Of a DNA stretch of 64,000 nt, positions 33,961-42,764 are shown piece by piece (the first letter of the stretch is position 1; each line of letters opens with the position of its first letter). The translations under genes were made by a program, and so were the position numbers. The DNA comes from an uncultured Prevotellaceae bacterium. Lineage in GTDB: Bacteria; Bacteroidota; Bacteroidia; Bacteroidales; Bacteroidaceae. The DNA is taken from positions 1-64,000 of the forward strand of contig CACWSX010000023.1 in the NCBI GenBank assembly GCA_902763615.1. The letters are read 5' to 3'. Under the pieces are notes generated by a model, which did not search any database, was not told where the DNA came from, and was given only the letters and a program-made list of their open reading frames with translations.

Positions 33961-34425
33961 ATGGCGGAAATACTCGACGAAACCGACCTGCAGATTCTGA
34001 AAACGCTGCAAAAAAACGCAAAATTGACCACAAAAGAACTGGCCGATGCCGTTCATCTGACCCCAACACCCGTGTTTGAACGCCAAAAACGGTTGGAAAA
34101 GAAAGGCTATATCAAAAAGTATGTTGCAATCCTCGATCCAGAGAAATTAGGTCAGGGTCTGCAAGTGTTCTGCAAAGTTAAGCTGAAGCAGATCAACCAC
34201 GAGATAGCCGATGCTTTCAATCGTCGCATCCAGCGCATACCTGAGGTTACCGAGTGCTATAACACCTCGGGCGCCTACGACTACTTATTAAAGGTACGGG
34301 CACGCGACATGAAGCAATACCAGGAGTTTGTACTCAACAAACTGGGTGAGATAGAGAGCCTGGCCTCAATCGAAAGCACCTTCGTGATGAGCGAACTGAA
34401 ACAGAATTACGGTATCAACATCTGA
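33961..34425 (+). CDS. Lrp/AsnC family transcriptional regulator
   Basis: 154 aa. N-terminal helix-turn-helix (DLQILKTLQKNAKLTTKELA, then LTPTPVFERQKRLEKKGYI) and a C-terminal RAM ligand domain (VTECYNTSGAYDYLLKVRARDM). Members sense amino acids and control their metabolism. The divergent metY gene is the obvious candidate target; this is inferred. Confidence 0.93.
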   Translation: MAEILDETDLQILKTLQKNAKLTTKELADAVHLTPTPVFERQKRLEKKGYIKKYVAILDPEKLGQGLQVFCKVKLKQINHEIADAFNRRIQRIPEVTECYNTSGAYDYLLKVRARDMKQYQEFVLNKLGEIESLASIESTFVMSELKQNYGINI

Positions 34426-34449
34426 TAGCAATCACCAAAAAAAGAAAAT

Positions 34450-35175
34450 ATGAAAAGATTCTTTATCACCATCTTTGCAGTCGTCCTGACTACTGCGAAC
34501 ATCTGTGCTCAGTTTAAGAGCACCTATTTCACCGCTGAGGAAATGCCTAATGCCGTTGCCTTCCTGCCAGCACCACCTGACACCGCATCGACACAGTTCG
34601 TTTACGACCTCACCCAATATATGTGGGGCAAGACCCTCCGCAATACAGAACGCGGACAAGAGGCCATCGATCATGTCGTCACAAGTGTTCCCAAGATGGC
34701 TGTCTGTTTCAGCAAACCCTTCGGTATGACCATTTCGAGGGAGACGACACCAGCCATATATAAGATGCTTCTCAAGGCGATTCCCACTATCCGTCTGAGT
34801 GCCAACCTCCCCAAAGAGACCTATATGCGCAAGCGGCCCTTTGTCAGAATGAACGAGTCGACATTCTATCCTCAGGAAGAAGAGGAGTTGCGCAACACGG
34901 GCTCATACCCCTCAGGACATACCATTCGAGGCTGGAGTATGGCCTTGCTTCTGGCAGAAGTAAATCCCGCTGCTCAGGACGCCTTGATGAAGCTGGGTTA
35001 TGAATGGGGACAGAGCCGTGTGATTCTGGGCTATCACTGGCAGAGCGACGTCAATGCCTCCATCGCGTTGGCCTCAGCCTGTTTTGCCCGTCTGCACACC
35101 AGTCCTGAGTTTCTGGACGATATGGAAAAAGCCCGCGAGGAATACGAACGCCTGAGTAAAGATACTAAACACTGA
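34450..35175 (+). CDS. Class A acid phosphatase (PAP2 superfamily)
   Basis: 241 aa with signal peptide (about 1-21), so periplasmic. The three PAP2 motifs are present: KETYMRKRPF (KxxxxxxRP type), YPSGHTIRGW (PSGH) and SRVILGYHWQSDVN (SRxxxGxHxxxD). Non-specific phosphomonoesterase activity is expected. It is 24 bases after the Lrp-type gene. Confidence 0.92.
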   Translation: MKRFFITIFAVVLTTANICAQFKSTYFTAEEMPNAVAFLPAPPDTASTQFVYDLTQYMWGKTLRNTERGQEAIDHVVTSVPKMAVCFSKPFGMTISRETTPAIYKMLLKAIPTIRLSANLPKETYMRKRPFVRMNESTFYPQEEEELRNTGSYPSGHTIRGWSMALLLAEVNPAAQDALMKLGYEWGQSRVILGYHWQSDVNASIALASACFARLHTSPEFLDDMEKAREEYERLSKDTKH

Positions 35176-35264
35176 TCAGTAATTAAAAATTGTTAATTCT
35201 TTCACGCTTTATGCAAGATTTCTGAGTTTTCGTGTTTTATAAGTAAAACATAGGAGACAATAAG

Positions 35265-35738
35265 ATGAAAGTAAGATTCAATCGTTGGTACAATGCTGTT
35301 TTGACAGCTCTGCTGTCGATGTTAGGTTATAGTTGCTCTTCTTCTGATTCTGATGAGCCAGAGTTCATAGCAGAGTATGGTGCGCCTTATGCCGATTTTA
35401 TCTTCAAAGGCCAAGTGACAGATGAGGTTGGCACACCCATTCAGAATATCAAGACATCGTTGAAAAATACATTTCAGATTGAAAATGAGCGTTACGTCTA
35501 TGGCATAGACTCTGTACAGTCTGGTGTATCAGGTGATTATCAGTTGAAATACTCTGGCATGCTGAATCAGGACAACAAAATTATCGTCGAAGATGTCGAT
35601 GGCGAGGCAAATGGCGGCGAATTCCTCAGCGATACCCTTGATATCGACTTTGACAAGGCTGTCAAGACGAAAGAGGGTCATCATTGGTATCAAGGCACCT
35701 ATGAGATTTCTCAGGATGTCAAACTGAAGAAGAAATAA
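35265..35738 (+). CDS. Putative lipoprotein of the rSAM/lipoprotein pair
   Basis: 157 aa. Signal peptide with lipobox-like GYSC (Cys at about 24), Ser/Asp-rich spacer, then a conserved EYGAPYADFIFKGQVTDE segment that starts a carboxypeptidase-regulatory-like beta domain. It overlaps the radical SAM gene by one base (TAATG). This pairing matches the TIGR04133/TIGR04134 rSAM/lipoprotein system known from Bacteroidales. The lipoprotein is the presumed target or partner; its chemistry is not known. An AGGAG-type site (TAGGAGAC) precedes the ATG. Confidence 0.8.
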   Translation: MKVRFNRWYNAVLTALLSMLGYSCSSSDSDEPEFIAEYGAPYADFIFKGQVTDEVGTPIQNIKTSLKNTFQIENERYVYGIDSVQSGVSGDYQLKYSGMLNQDNKIIVEDVDGEANGGEFLSDTLDIDFDKAVKTKEGHHWYQGTYEISQDVKLKKK

Positions 35739-36811
35739 TGAAACCCACTCCCCTTTCCCTTCGTAAGAAAATCGCTCTCGAACTCTGGCGACAGAAGGAA
35801 AACATCTTACGCGAGGAGCATCCCCTGAAACAATTGTTCTGGGAATGCACTTTGCGTTGCGATTTGAAATGTCGTCATTGTGGCAGCGATTGTAAGATGA
35901 AGTCGGAAAACAACGATATGCCTAAAGAGGATTTTTTACGCGTACTCGACGGCATTGCTGCAAAGATGGATCCCCACAAGGTGTTTGTCATCGTTTCTGG
36001 AGGCGAGCCTTTGATGCGACACGATATCGAAGATTGTGGAAGGGCTATTTACAAAAAAGGGTTCCCTTGGGGTATGGTGACCAACGCACTGCATCTTACA
36101 CCACAACGTTGGCAGGGACTATTACGGGCAGGCATCCATTCAATGGCCATCAGTCTCGACGGCTTGGAGGAAGACCACAACTGGATGCGTGGCAATGAGC
36201 AGAGCTTCAAGATGGTGAGTCAGGCGATAGATATGCTCGTTGCTACAGAGGGCTTCGTATTCGATATTGTCACTTGTGTGAATCGTCGGAATTATACGAA
36301 ACTTGACGAAATAAAGGAATTCCTGATTTCAAAAGGTGTGAAGCGCTGGCGACTCTTCACAGTTTTCCCTGTAGGTCGTGCTGCTCTCGATCCTAATATG
36401 CAACTCACGAACGAGGCGTTCAGAGGGGTGTTCAACTTTATAAAGAAGGTACGCAAGGAGGGGCGTATTCGTGTGGACTATGGCTGCGAGGGATTCCTTG
36501 GCAATTACGAGGGCGAGGTGCGTAGCCGATTGTTCTCTTGTCAGGCTGGCATAACAGTTGGCTCTGTGATGGCCGACGGCTCTATCGCTGCCTGCGCCAG
36601 CATACGAGCCGATTATAATCAAGGTAACATCTACGAAGACGATTTTATGGAAGTATGGGAAAATCGTTATCATCCTTATCGCAACCACGAGTGGATGAAG
36701 AAGGATGAATGCGCCAATTGTAAATACTTCCGTTATTGTCTAGGCAACGGCATGCATCTGCGCGATGGAGATGGCAAACTCCTGTTTTGCCACCTCCATC
36801 GTTTGTTGTAA
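35738..36811 (+). CDS. Radical SAM/SPASM protein (rSAM/lipoprotein system)
   Basis: 357 aa. Radical SAM cluster CDLKCRHC (C41, C45, C48) and GGEPLM motif, then a SPASM-type C-terminus with spaced Cys (CQAGITVGSVMADGSIAAC, CANCKYFRYC, CHLH) for auxiliary Fe-S clusters. Such enzymes usually modify peptides or proteins. Co-translated with the lipoprotein gene. It is cytosolic, so the lipoprotein would need to be modified before export, if it is the substrate. Confidence 0.88.
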   Translation: MKPTPLSLRKKIALELWRQKENILREEHPLKQLFWECTLRCDLKCRHCGSDCKMKSENNDMPKEDFLRVLDGIAAKMDPHKVFVIVSGGEPLMRHDIEDCGRAIYKKGFPWGMVTNALHLTPQRWQGLLRAGIHSMAISLDGLEEDHNWMRGNEQSFKMVSQAIDMLVATEGFVFDIVTCVNRRNYTKLDEIKEFLISKGVKRWRLFTVFPVGRAALDPNMQLTNEAFRGVFNFIKKVRKEGRIRVDYGCEGFLGNYEGEVRSRLFSCQAGITVGSVMADGSIAACASIRADYNQGNIYEDDFMEVWENRYHPYRNHEWMKKDECANCKYFRYCLGNGMHLRDGDGKLLFCHLHRLL

Positions 36812-36893
36812 CAGAGATTACCGCCACAAAGATACATCATTATTTCATATTTACAAGAAAAATTACCAAAAATGTTTGTAAAATAATCTGTTA

Positions 36894-38162
36894 TTATTGT
36901 TTGATATTCAGGCGGAGGCCAAACTGAAGATTCAGACTTGTAGGCTTATCCTTGAAGAAATTGCGCAATCGACTACCATTGTCGAAGTAATATTTCACAC
37001 CAGGCTCGACATAGATGCCTAATTGAGGCAGCACGTCATATTGTACACCTACCCCACCCTGAACAGAGAACTGCCAGCGGTCGCAATCGATGTGCTGCGT
37101 GACACCCATTGACTCTAATCGCGCCTTGATATTATAATCAGCCTCAGCCCCACCAGACAGATAGACATTCAAGCCCCCAAGATGGAACAGGCGATACTGC
37201 ACATTCAGGGGGATGCCCAGATAGTGAAGCGTCTGTTCCTGAGAAATAGAAGTACCATTGATGATGGAAGCGAAATCGGAGTGCAGACGGGTATAGGTAA
37301 CACCAGTAGACAGCAACCACTTCGTCGACAACGGATAACTGACAGACAGTCCGAAGGCGATGGGCTGATGATGCTTCTGACGCTCTTCGTAACCATAAAG
37401 GTAGATAGGACCTGCGCCTCTGGTGCGGGCCGTGCTTTTGGGAAGATACTTCTCAAAATCATAGCGGGCAGCCAGTTCATCAGCCATTCGCACACCATTA
37501 GCACGCTGCATATCGCTGAGACCGTTGGAGGCATAGAGGTTGACGCTGATATCCTTGTGGGATTTGGTCGACAGCAAGGCAATCTCTTTCTCCATCTGAT
37601 GGATCGTCTCATTGACGTCGCGCTCTATAGAAGGCTGTTGGATTGGCGTCTTGTTGTCTGCAAGTTCTGAATCCGAAGAAGCAGGCAGTTTTGTAGAGGT
37701 AGGCTCGATGACTTCGTTCAGAGAATCCTGAGCGGAAACTACTGAGGCCTGCGCCATCAGAGGGGATGAGGGCCGAATCACGGGGACAGGCACTCTGATC
37801 TTCGCTGCGCTGCTATCATTGAGCCAGTCCCCATGATTCTCTTCTCGAATAGGTTGGGACTCAATAGGCGCGATGGGTTCTATAGGTTCAGCTTGAGAGA
37901 GTTCTGGCTGCGAGGCTGATGTGGGGAGTTCTGGAGTTGATGAGGGCCACAAGAGATAACCTCCGCCTGCTACCAAAAGGGCAAGGGATGCTGCTACTGC
38001 CCAACGACGTAAGGATACAGAATGAGCGAGAGGTTTATCACCATTGCTCGCAGCACTTGTGGGCAAAGCAGCCTCAATGTCAGCCCACAGATCGTCTGGT
38101 GGAGCTACTTCGCGCTCTGCCAGCTTATCATGCAGTTGTTGAGTCCATTTGTCCATATTCAT
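36894..38162 (-). CDS. Sigma-associated sensor/beta-barrel protein (paralog 1)
   Basis: 422 aa. A cytoplasmic N-terminus (MDKWTQQLHDKLAEREV, then PPDDLWADIEAAL) is followed by one membrane helix (about 51-71), a long Pro/Ser/Glu-rich linker to about 220 and a C-terminal about 190 residues of beta strands with an outer-membrane-protein end (LNLQFGLRLNIKQ). Its first codons overlap the end of the ECF sigma gene by 4 bases, the position of an anti-sigma factor. Anti-sigma action is inferred. A paralog lies at 40233-41420. Confidence 0.75.
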   Translation of the reverse strand: MNMDKWTQQLHDKLAEREVAPPDDLWADIEAALPTSAASNGDKPLAHSVSLRRWAVAASLALLVAGGGYLLWPSSTPELPTSASQPELSQAEPIEPIAPIESQPIREENHGDWLNDSSAAKIRVPVPVIRPSSPLMAQASVVSAQDSLNEVIEPTSTKLPASSDSELADNKTPIQQPSIERDVNETIHQMEKEIALLSTKSHKDISVNLYASNGLSDMQRANGVRMADELAARYDFEKYLPKSTARTRGAGPIYLYGYEERQKHHQPIAFGLSVSYPLSTKWLLSTGVTYTRLHSDFASIINGTSISQEQTLHYLGIPLNVQYRLFHLGGLNVYLSGGAEADYNIKARLESMGVTQHIDCDRWQFSVQGGVGVQYDVLPQLGIYVEPGVKYYFDNGSRLRNFFKDKPTSLNLQFGLRLNIKQ

Positions 38163-38704
38163 ATCTTTTGTCGTTCGTTCATATATTCTCTTACCATCTT
38201 CTGAAGTGCCCGCTTCGCTCGAAAGAACTGTGTGGCAGAATTCTTCTCGCTGATGCCAAGCTGTTGAGCGATTTCCCTGTGCGAAAGCTGTTCGAAGACA
38301 AACAGGTTGAGCACCACTCGATAGTTGGCAGGCAACTGTCCGATCAGCCCATCCAGCACCTCGTCTGGCACTTCGCCAATATCGGGTTCTTCCTCTATTC
38401 TGTCGTCAGGTATCTCGTCCGTGAAGTGGAAACGTTCATGATCCCTGATATAGTTAATAGCCTGATTGGCGACGATTCTCGACACCCACGATTTCAAGGA
38501 GCCTTCACCCCGATAGTCAAAGCGGCTGATGCCTGTTATGATTTTCACGAAACTGTCTTGCAGCACATCACGCATTTCGTCACTATTTGGGATATATCTC
38601 AGGCCGATGGCCATCGCATATCCCTTATAGCGTTCGTAGAGTCGGCGCATCGCTGCGCGATCCCCACCCTGTATGGCGTCTAACAGTTCGCGTTCTGTTT
38701 CCAC
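38159..38704 (-). CDS. ECF RNA polymerase sigma factor 1
   Basis: 181 aa with region 2 (ALYERYKGY-like RRLYERYKGYAMAIGLRYI, then DVLQDSFVKI) and region 4 (LPANYRVVLNLFVFEQLSHREIAQQLGIS). GTG start that overlaps the previous lipoprotein stop (TAGTG). It is expected to be held by the TM/beta-barrel protein encoded next. Target genes unknown. Confidence 0.92.
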   Translation of the reverse strand: METERELLDAIQGGDRAAMRRLYERYKGYAMAIGLRYIPNSDEMRDVLQDSFVKIITGISRFDYRGEGSLKSWVSRIVANQAINYIRDHERFHFTDEIPDDRIEEEPDIGEVPDEVLDGLIGQLPANYRVVLNLFVFEQLSHREIAQQLGISEKNSATQFFRAKRALQKMVREYMNERQKI

Positions 38705-39378
38705 TATTCTGGTTTAATATCCTTTATTTTCTTTGTGGTTACAAAGAATAATTCGAGTGGCGTCAGGAGATCCATTATTTCTTCATTAGTTTCTCCGTTT
38801 TTTATATATCTTACTTTATTCATTGTTATCTTCAGTGTCCACAAAAGCGTATCTTTGTCAAAGATAGCTAACATAGGCAAATCAGTAGAGATATAATAAT
38901 ACCCATAAATAGCTTCTTCATTATTCCCTGTATCATAATACATCGTTCCGTTTGCTACTAAATAAGTTGTTGGTGCTATCAAACTGCTGAATCCATCATA
39001 CATATTATATAAATTCGAGTAAGATTTATTCTCAGAATAGCCTTGAGGTCCATAAAGAAATATGTAGCGAAGATTTGGTGATATATCATATCTCATACCA
39101 TCTATAGAATTAGGGATCGCCCTAACGATATATTCCAAAAGTGGCTCTGAAGGGATGGGGACAATAATTGTTTGTTCAAATACTGTTAGCGTGTCCGTTT
39201 CAATCTTTTTATTGTTAAGAATCCAATATCCCTCAAATTCTCCGATTTGCGAAAAAGAATCTGGGGCGTTATTGTATGCTAGGGCATTTTTATCTGACAT
39301 GTAATCATCGCCATCATCCTTCGAACATGCGGTGAGGCCAGCTATCAGCACCATTAATAGGATTAATTTCTGCTTCAT
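38704..39378 (-). CDS. Lipoprotein of unknown function, ECF operon
   Basis: 224 aa with lipobox LTAC (Cys at about 18) followed by an acidic spacer (SKDDGDDYMSDK). The rest is beta-rich without a motif I know. First gene of a three-gene operon with ECF sigma and the TM/beta-barrel sensor. Confidence 0.75.
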   Translation of the reverse strand: MKQKLILLMVLIAGLTACSKDDGDDYMSDKNALAYNNAPDSFSQIGEFEGYWILNNKKIETDTLTVFEQTIIVPIPSEPLLEYIVRAIPNSIDGMRYDISPNLRYIFLYGPQGYSENKSYSNLYNMYDGFSSLIAPTTYLVANGTMYYDTGNNEEAIYGYYYISTDLPMLAIFDKDTLLWTLKITMNKVRYIKNGETNEEIMDLLTPLELFFVTTKKIKDIKPE

Positions 39379-39417
39379 ATTAATACCTTTTTATGTTTGT
39401 TTCTATCAATATAACTG

Positions 39418-39425
39418 CAAAATTA
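39418..39425 (-). promoter_or_regulatory. -7 box of the ECF operon 1
   Basis: TAATTTTG on the minus strand, 39 bases before the lipoprotein ATG. No good TTG, so another sigma factor may be needed. Confidence 0.5.
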
Positions 39426-39512
39426 CAAAATCTTACACTAAATCCTAAATTATTTTAGGGAAATTCCATTTTCTTTTAGGGGAAATCCTTTCTCATGCTA
39501 TTGGTTTTGGGC

Positions 39513-39520
39513 TAATTTTG
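39513..39520 (+). promoter_or_regulatory. -7 box of porin-like gene
   Basis: TAATTTTG 29 bases before the ATG at 39550; no TTG at the standard distance. Confidence 0.5.
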
Positions 39521-39549
39521 CAACGTGAAATCTTTAAAATGTTTGGCTT

Positions 39550-40230
39550 ATGAAAAGGATAATGATTGCTACGCTGAGCCTGATGCTCACGCTGCCAATG
39601 ATGGCACAATACGGACGACCTCGTCATTACGGGTCGCGCTATGGATATAGTACTGCTTATGCTCGCCCAAGTTATCATCACAACCCCGTGAACTCCTATG
39701 TCGGTTTCCGTGTCGGAGGTGCGTTCTCAACGGTCAGCTCTGACGATAAGTATCTCGACGGTGGTACGATGCGCACAGGTCTGAATGTGGGTGTTGTAGC
39801 TGGATTCCAAGTGGCGCCTCGTGTACCTATTTATTTCGAGACGGGTCTTTCCTTTATAGAAAAAGGTGGAAAGGGCAATTTCGAAGGGAGGAAATTTACG
39901 TATAACCTGGACTATCTGGAAGTGCCGCTGTTGCTGAAATACGACTGCCAAGTGGATCGTGACATAAGCATCCAACCATTCTTAGGCGGCTATGTGGCAG
40001 CAGGCGTAGGGGGTAAAATCAAGGATTTTGGTCATCGTCAGGCTTATAGCTCCTACGATGATGATGCTTTCAATCGCTTCGATGGAGGTATCAAGGTGGG
40101 TTGTGGCTTCCAGTTCAACTACCTTTATGCAGAAGTAGGCTATGACTTCGGACTATCGAATATCAGTCGTGACTACTTTGACGATGCCCATACAGGTAGC
40201 CTCTTCGCCACTATTGGTGTGAACTTCTAA
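39550..40230 (+). CDS. Small outer-membrane beta-barrel (porin/PorT-like) protein
   Basis: 226 aa with signal peptide (about 1-20, ending MMAQY). A Tyr/Arg/His-rich stretch follows (YGRPRHYGSRYGYSTAYARPSYH), then beta-hairpin strands (VGFRVGGAFSTVSSDDKY; TGLNVGVVAGFQVAPRVPIYFETGLSFI) ending in LFATIGVNF, typical of 8-stranded barrels. It lies between the two ECF/barrel modules, both of which converge or diverge around it. Confidence 0.8.
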   Translation: MKRIMIATLSLMLTLPMMAQYGRPRHYGSRYGYSTAYARPSYHHNPVNSYVGFRVGGAFSTVSSDDKYLDGGTMRTGLNVGVVAGFQVAPRVPIYFETGLSFIEKGGKGNFEGRKFTYNLDYLEVPLLLKYDCQVDRDISIQPFLGGYVAAGVGGKIKDFGHRQAYSSYDDDAFNRFDGGIKVGCGFQFNYLYAEVGYDFGLSNISRDYFDDAHTGSLFATIGVNF

Positions 40231-40232
40231 AA

Positions 40233-41420
40233 CTATTCGTTCAGGTGCAGACGGAGGCCGAACTCGATGGAAGGCGCAAGGGGATGCTCCTTGTAGTAAT
40301 GTTCCAAAGAGGTACCATCGTAGAAATAATAGCCTAAAGAGGGTTCGAGGTAGAAGCCGAGGTGGCGGGTAAAGCCATACTCGGCTCCTACTGCTGCATC
40401 GATAGACCATTGCCAAGGCTTCTCACTTACATTTATACCACCCTCTGTATCGGCACTCAAGCACTTCTCTAACATTGCACCACCTGAAACGTAAAACTTG
40501 AGATTACTGGTAGACCACAATTGCCAAACTACACCTAACGGAATTCCCAGATAATGCAATTTATAACTATAATTGAGTTTATATTGTGGAAGACTGAACT
40601 CTGAATACAGACGGGTATAGCTGACTCCACCAAGCAGAGCCAGATTGGAATTCAACTGATACTGCGCGCTTAGTCCGAAACGGACAGGAAGATGGTGCTT
40701 AGCCGAATAATTATTGTTATGGATTGCAGATTCATGGTCAAAAGGTATTACAGGCTTTACTGAGTAATAATTGCCGTAGTCGGCATAAGCATCATAAGCA
40801 TGTTCACGCCTTACATCAACATTATTGGCTGCCAACAGTCCTCCAGAGGCGTTCAGGCCAACGGACCATTTACCTGAACTGGAATGCGTCGTATGTTTTG
40901 GCACAGACTCGTATTGAGGGGCAAGAATATCATTGCTATTTTCTGCCAATTGCTTTGCCTCGGGTTCGTAAGGTGTCTGCTGAACCTCCATTAGAGAATC
41001 ATACGACATTTCTTCTATCTGGTGCTCTGCTATAGAGGACAGATTCTCCTTTACCAAATCAGAGGTAGCCAGAAGAGCTGCTTCTGCCTGAGGCCTCTGT
41101 GCCACAGGATTTATCTCTTTAGGTTGTGGAGATGTTGGTTGTTGAGATGTTACCTGATGAGGTGCTGGCTGATGGGAAACGGTATTGGCCTGCTGAGATA
41201 GTTGCCCACTATCCCTGCTCTCATAAAAGACGAAGAAACCCACGAGAACCAAGACAACTGCAGCAACTGCCCACCACCATCGTCTGATAGCAACAGGTTT
41301 ACGGACAGGCTCGGCTTTCAGCTTCATCTCTCTGCTGATGCCTTCCCAAAGTCCTGCAGGCGGCGTCTTGCGATGCCCCTCTAACTTCCGTCTTAGTTGT
41401 TCTTCCCAACTTTCTTTCAT
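40233..41420 (-). CDS. Sigma-associated sensor/beta-barrel protein (paralog 2)
   Basis: 395 aa, same plan as the protein at 36894-38162: N-terminus WEEQLRRKLEGHRKTPPAGLWEGI, one membrane helix (about 46-66), a Gln/Pro-rich linker (about 70-190), then a C-terminal barrel-like domain ending in SIEFGLRLHLNE. The last about 150 residues share the order SYTRLYSEF, HYLGIPLGV, FYVSGGA and YYFYDG with paralog 1. It overlaps the sigma gene by one base (TAATG). Confidence 0.75.
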   Translation of the reverse strand: MKESWEEQLRRKLEGHRKTPPAGLWEGISREMKLKAEPVRKPVAIRRWWWAVAAVVLVLVGFFVFYESRDSGQLSQQANTVSHQPAPHQVTSQQPTSPQPKEINPVAQRPQAEAALLATSDLVKENLSSIAEHQIEEMSYDSLMEVQQTPYEPEAKQLAENSNDILAPQYESVPKHTTHSSSGKWSVGLNASGGLLAANNVDVRREHAYDAYADYGNYYSVKPVIPFDHESAIHNNNYSAKHHLPVRFGLSAQYQLNSNLALLGGVSYTRLYSEFSLPQYKLNYSYKLHYLGIPLGVVWQLWSTSNLKFYVSGGAMLEKCLSADTEGGINVSEKPWQWSIDAAVGAEYGFTRHLGFYLEPSLGYYFYDGTSLEHYYKEHPLAPSIEFGLRLHLNE

Positions 41421-41959
41421 TATCGTTCGTTCATATAGTCCTTGATCTTCTTTGCTAATAGCCGTTTGGCAGAATAGAGTTGTGAGGCTGATGTCGATGC
41501 AGTGATATTCAGCAGTTCAGCAATCTTCTTGTGCGGATAGCCTTCGAATACGAATAGATTTATCACTGTACGATAACCGTCAGGCAGCTCACGTATCAGC
41601 TGATGCAACTCGTCGGCTGTGATGCGCTCTGGTATAGGCTCCTCATCGTCGATGACTGACAAGTGATTTATTTCCTGCACTGCAAACATCAATTTCTTCC
41701 GTTCCTTCAGATATATCAGCGACTCGTTCACTACTATCTTAATCATCCAACCTCTGAAAGATGGTTCATCACGATAGTCAAAGGCCTGCAACGAAGTGAA
41801 TATCTTCACAAAGCTGTTCTGCAACACATCCTTTGCGTCATCTTCCGAAGGCACATAGCGATAGCAGACCGATGAAAGCTCTTCAACATACATCTGATAG
41901 AGTTGGCTCATCGCCCTTTGGTCTTTCTGCCGTATGCGCTCAACGAGTTGACTGACCAT
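41420..41959 (-). CDS. ECF RNA polymerase sigma factor 2
   Basis: 179 aa. Region 2 (SQLYQMYVEELSSVCYRYV, then DVLQNSFVKIFTSLQAFDYR) and region 4 (LPDGYRTVINLFVFEGYPHKKIAELLNI). Clearly related to the factor at 38159-38704, so the two modules are duplicates. Confidence 0.92.
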   Translation of the reverse strand: MVSQLVERIRQKDQRAMSQLYQMYVEELSSVCYRYVPSEDDAKDVLQNSFVKIFTSLQAFDYRDEPSFRGWMIKIVVNESLIYLKERKKLMFAVQEINHLSVIDDEEPIPERITADELHQLIRELPDGYRTVINLFVFEGYPHKKIAELLNITASTSASQLYSAKRLLAKKIKDYMNER

Positions 41960-41987
41960 TTTATTCCTTATGTCTACTTTAATAATC

Positions 41988-42020
41988 CAAAATTACGCAA
42001 ATCTTGTATGGAATAACCAA
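41988..42020 (-). promoter_or_regulatory. ECF operon 2 promoter
   Basis: -7 box TAATTTTG at 41988-41995 and TTG at 42018-42020 with a long 22-base spacer. The variant -7 (TAATTTTG) is shared with operon 1 and the porin-like gene. Confidence 0.5.
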
Positions 42021-42072
42021 CTTTTTTAATTCTTTAACTTTTGTCCATGCAAGATTTTGCCCTTTTTCCCAT

Positions 42073-42080
42073 TATATTTG
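42073..42080 (+). promoter_or_regulatory. -7 box of lipoprotein gene at 42108
   Basis: TATATTTG 27 bases before the ATG; no TTG at the standard distance. Confidence 0.5.
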
Positions 42081-42107
42081 CAGAAAGAACTCAAAAAGTA
42101 ATCAGAA

Positions 42108-42638
42108 ATGAAAAAGAAAAGTCTGTTATGGATAAGTGCTCTTTTGCTGATATTGGCAGGATGTAGCAGTGATGATGAATCTCTATTGAACCAAAATTGG
42201 AAGCCAAACACACTTCTAATCAATAGTGAAAACGCTGATATAGAAGAATACTCTGTGATTAACAACTATTTTTATATCAACTTGATGCCTGTTTTGGAAA
42301 ATAATTGTCCTGGATTTATTTTTCATTGTGGTATAGAGAAGTCACTTGATTTACGAGAACTGATAATCCGAATAATAGGTGTCAAGCAAGACATAGATGC
42401 ATTTCAAGTGGGAGAAACATTCCAGTTGAACCAGTTTAATGCCAGTTTGATGCCAATTGAAGAGTGTCACACAACACCTGCACAATTTGGAGCCACAAAA
42501 GGAAGTATTAAACTTGTGGATAAGAAAAAGGCTGGCGACAAAGACGTATTAACCTTCCAAATCAACGATCTGGCTTTTGAAAAGGGTTACACCATCAACG
42601 GCATTGTAGATTTCGAGTATGAGGGAACCTTTTATTGA
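42108..42638 (+). CDS. Small lipoprotein of unknown function
   Basis: 176 aa. Signal peptide with lipobox LAGC (Cys at about 19) followed by SSDDES. The mature part has no motif I recognise; it ends in a beta strand (GIVDFEYEGTFY). It has its own promoter, and three hairpin repeats follow. Confidence 0.75.
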   Translation: MKKKSLLWISALLLILAGCSSDDESLLNQNWKPNTLLINSENADIEEYSVINNYFYINLMPVLENNCPGFIFHCGIEKSLDLRELIIRIIGVKQDIDAFQVGETFQLNQFNASLMPIEECHTTPAQFGATKGSIKLVDKKKAGDKDVLTFQINDLAFEKGYTINGIVDFEYEGTFY

Positions 42639-42688
42639 ATAACATATAGCAAAAAGATAAGTTATTAGGATTGGCAGCTCCACAATTA

Positions 42689-42747
42689 TTCCCACCTTGG
42701 GAATAAAATGTTCCCAGCCTGGGAATAAAACGTTCCCACGCTGGGAA
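42689..42747. repeat. Three tandem 22-bp hairpin repeats
   Basis: TTCCCA-n3-TGGGAA occurs at 42689, 42711 and 42733, exactly 22 bp apart. Loops differ (CCT, GCC, CGC) while stems are identical. Linkers are TAAAATG, TAAAACG and similar. Located between two convergent genes. Confidence 0.85.
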
Positions 42748-42764
42748 TAAGAATAAGGATAGAA

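Noticed and set aside
42689-42747. CRISPR array
   Set aside because: Only three 15-bp hairpin units with 7-base linkers; no spacers of proper size and no cas genes.
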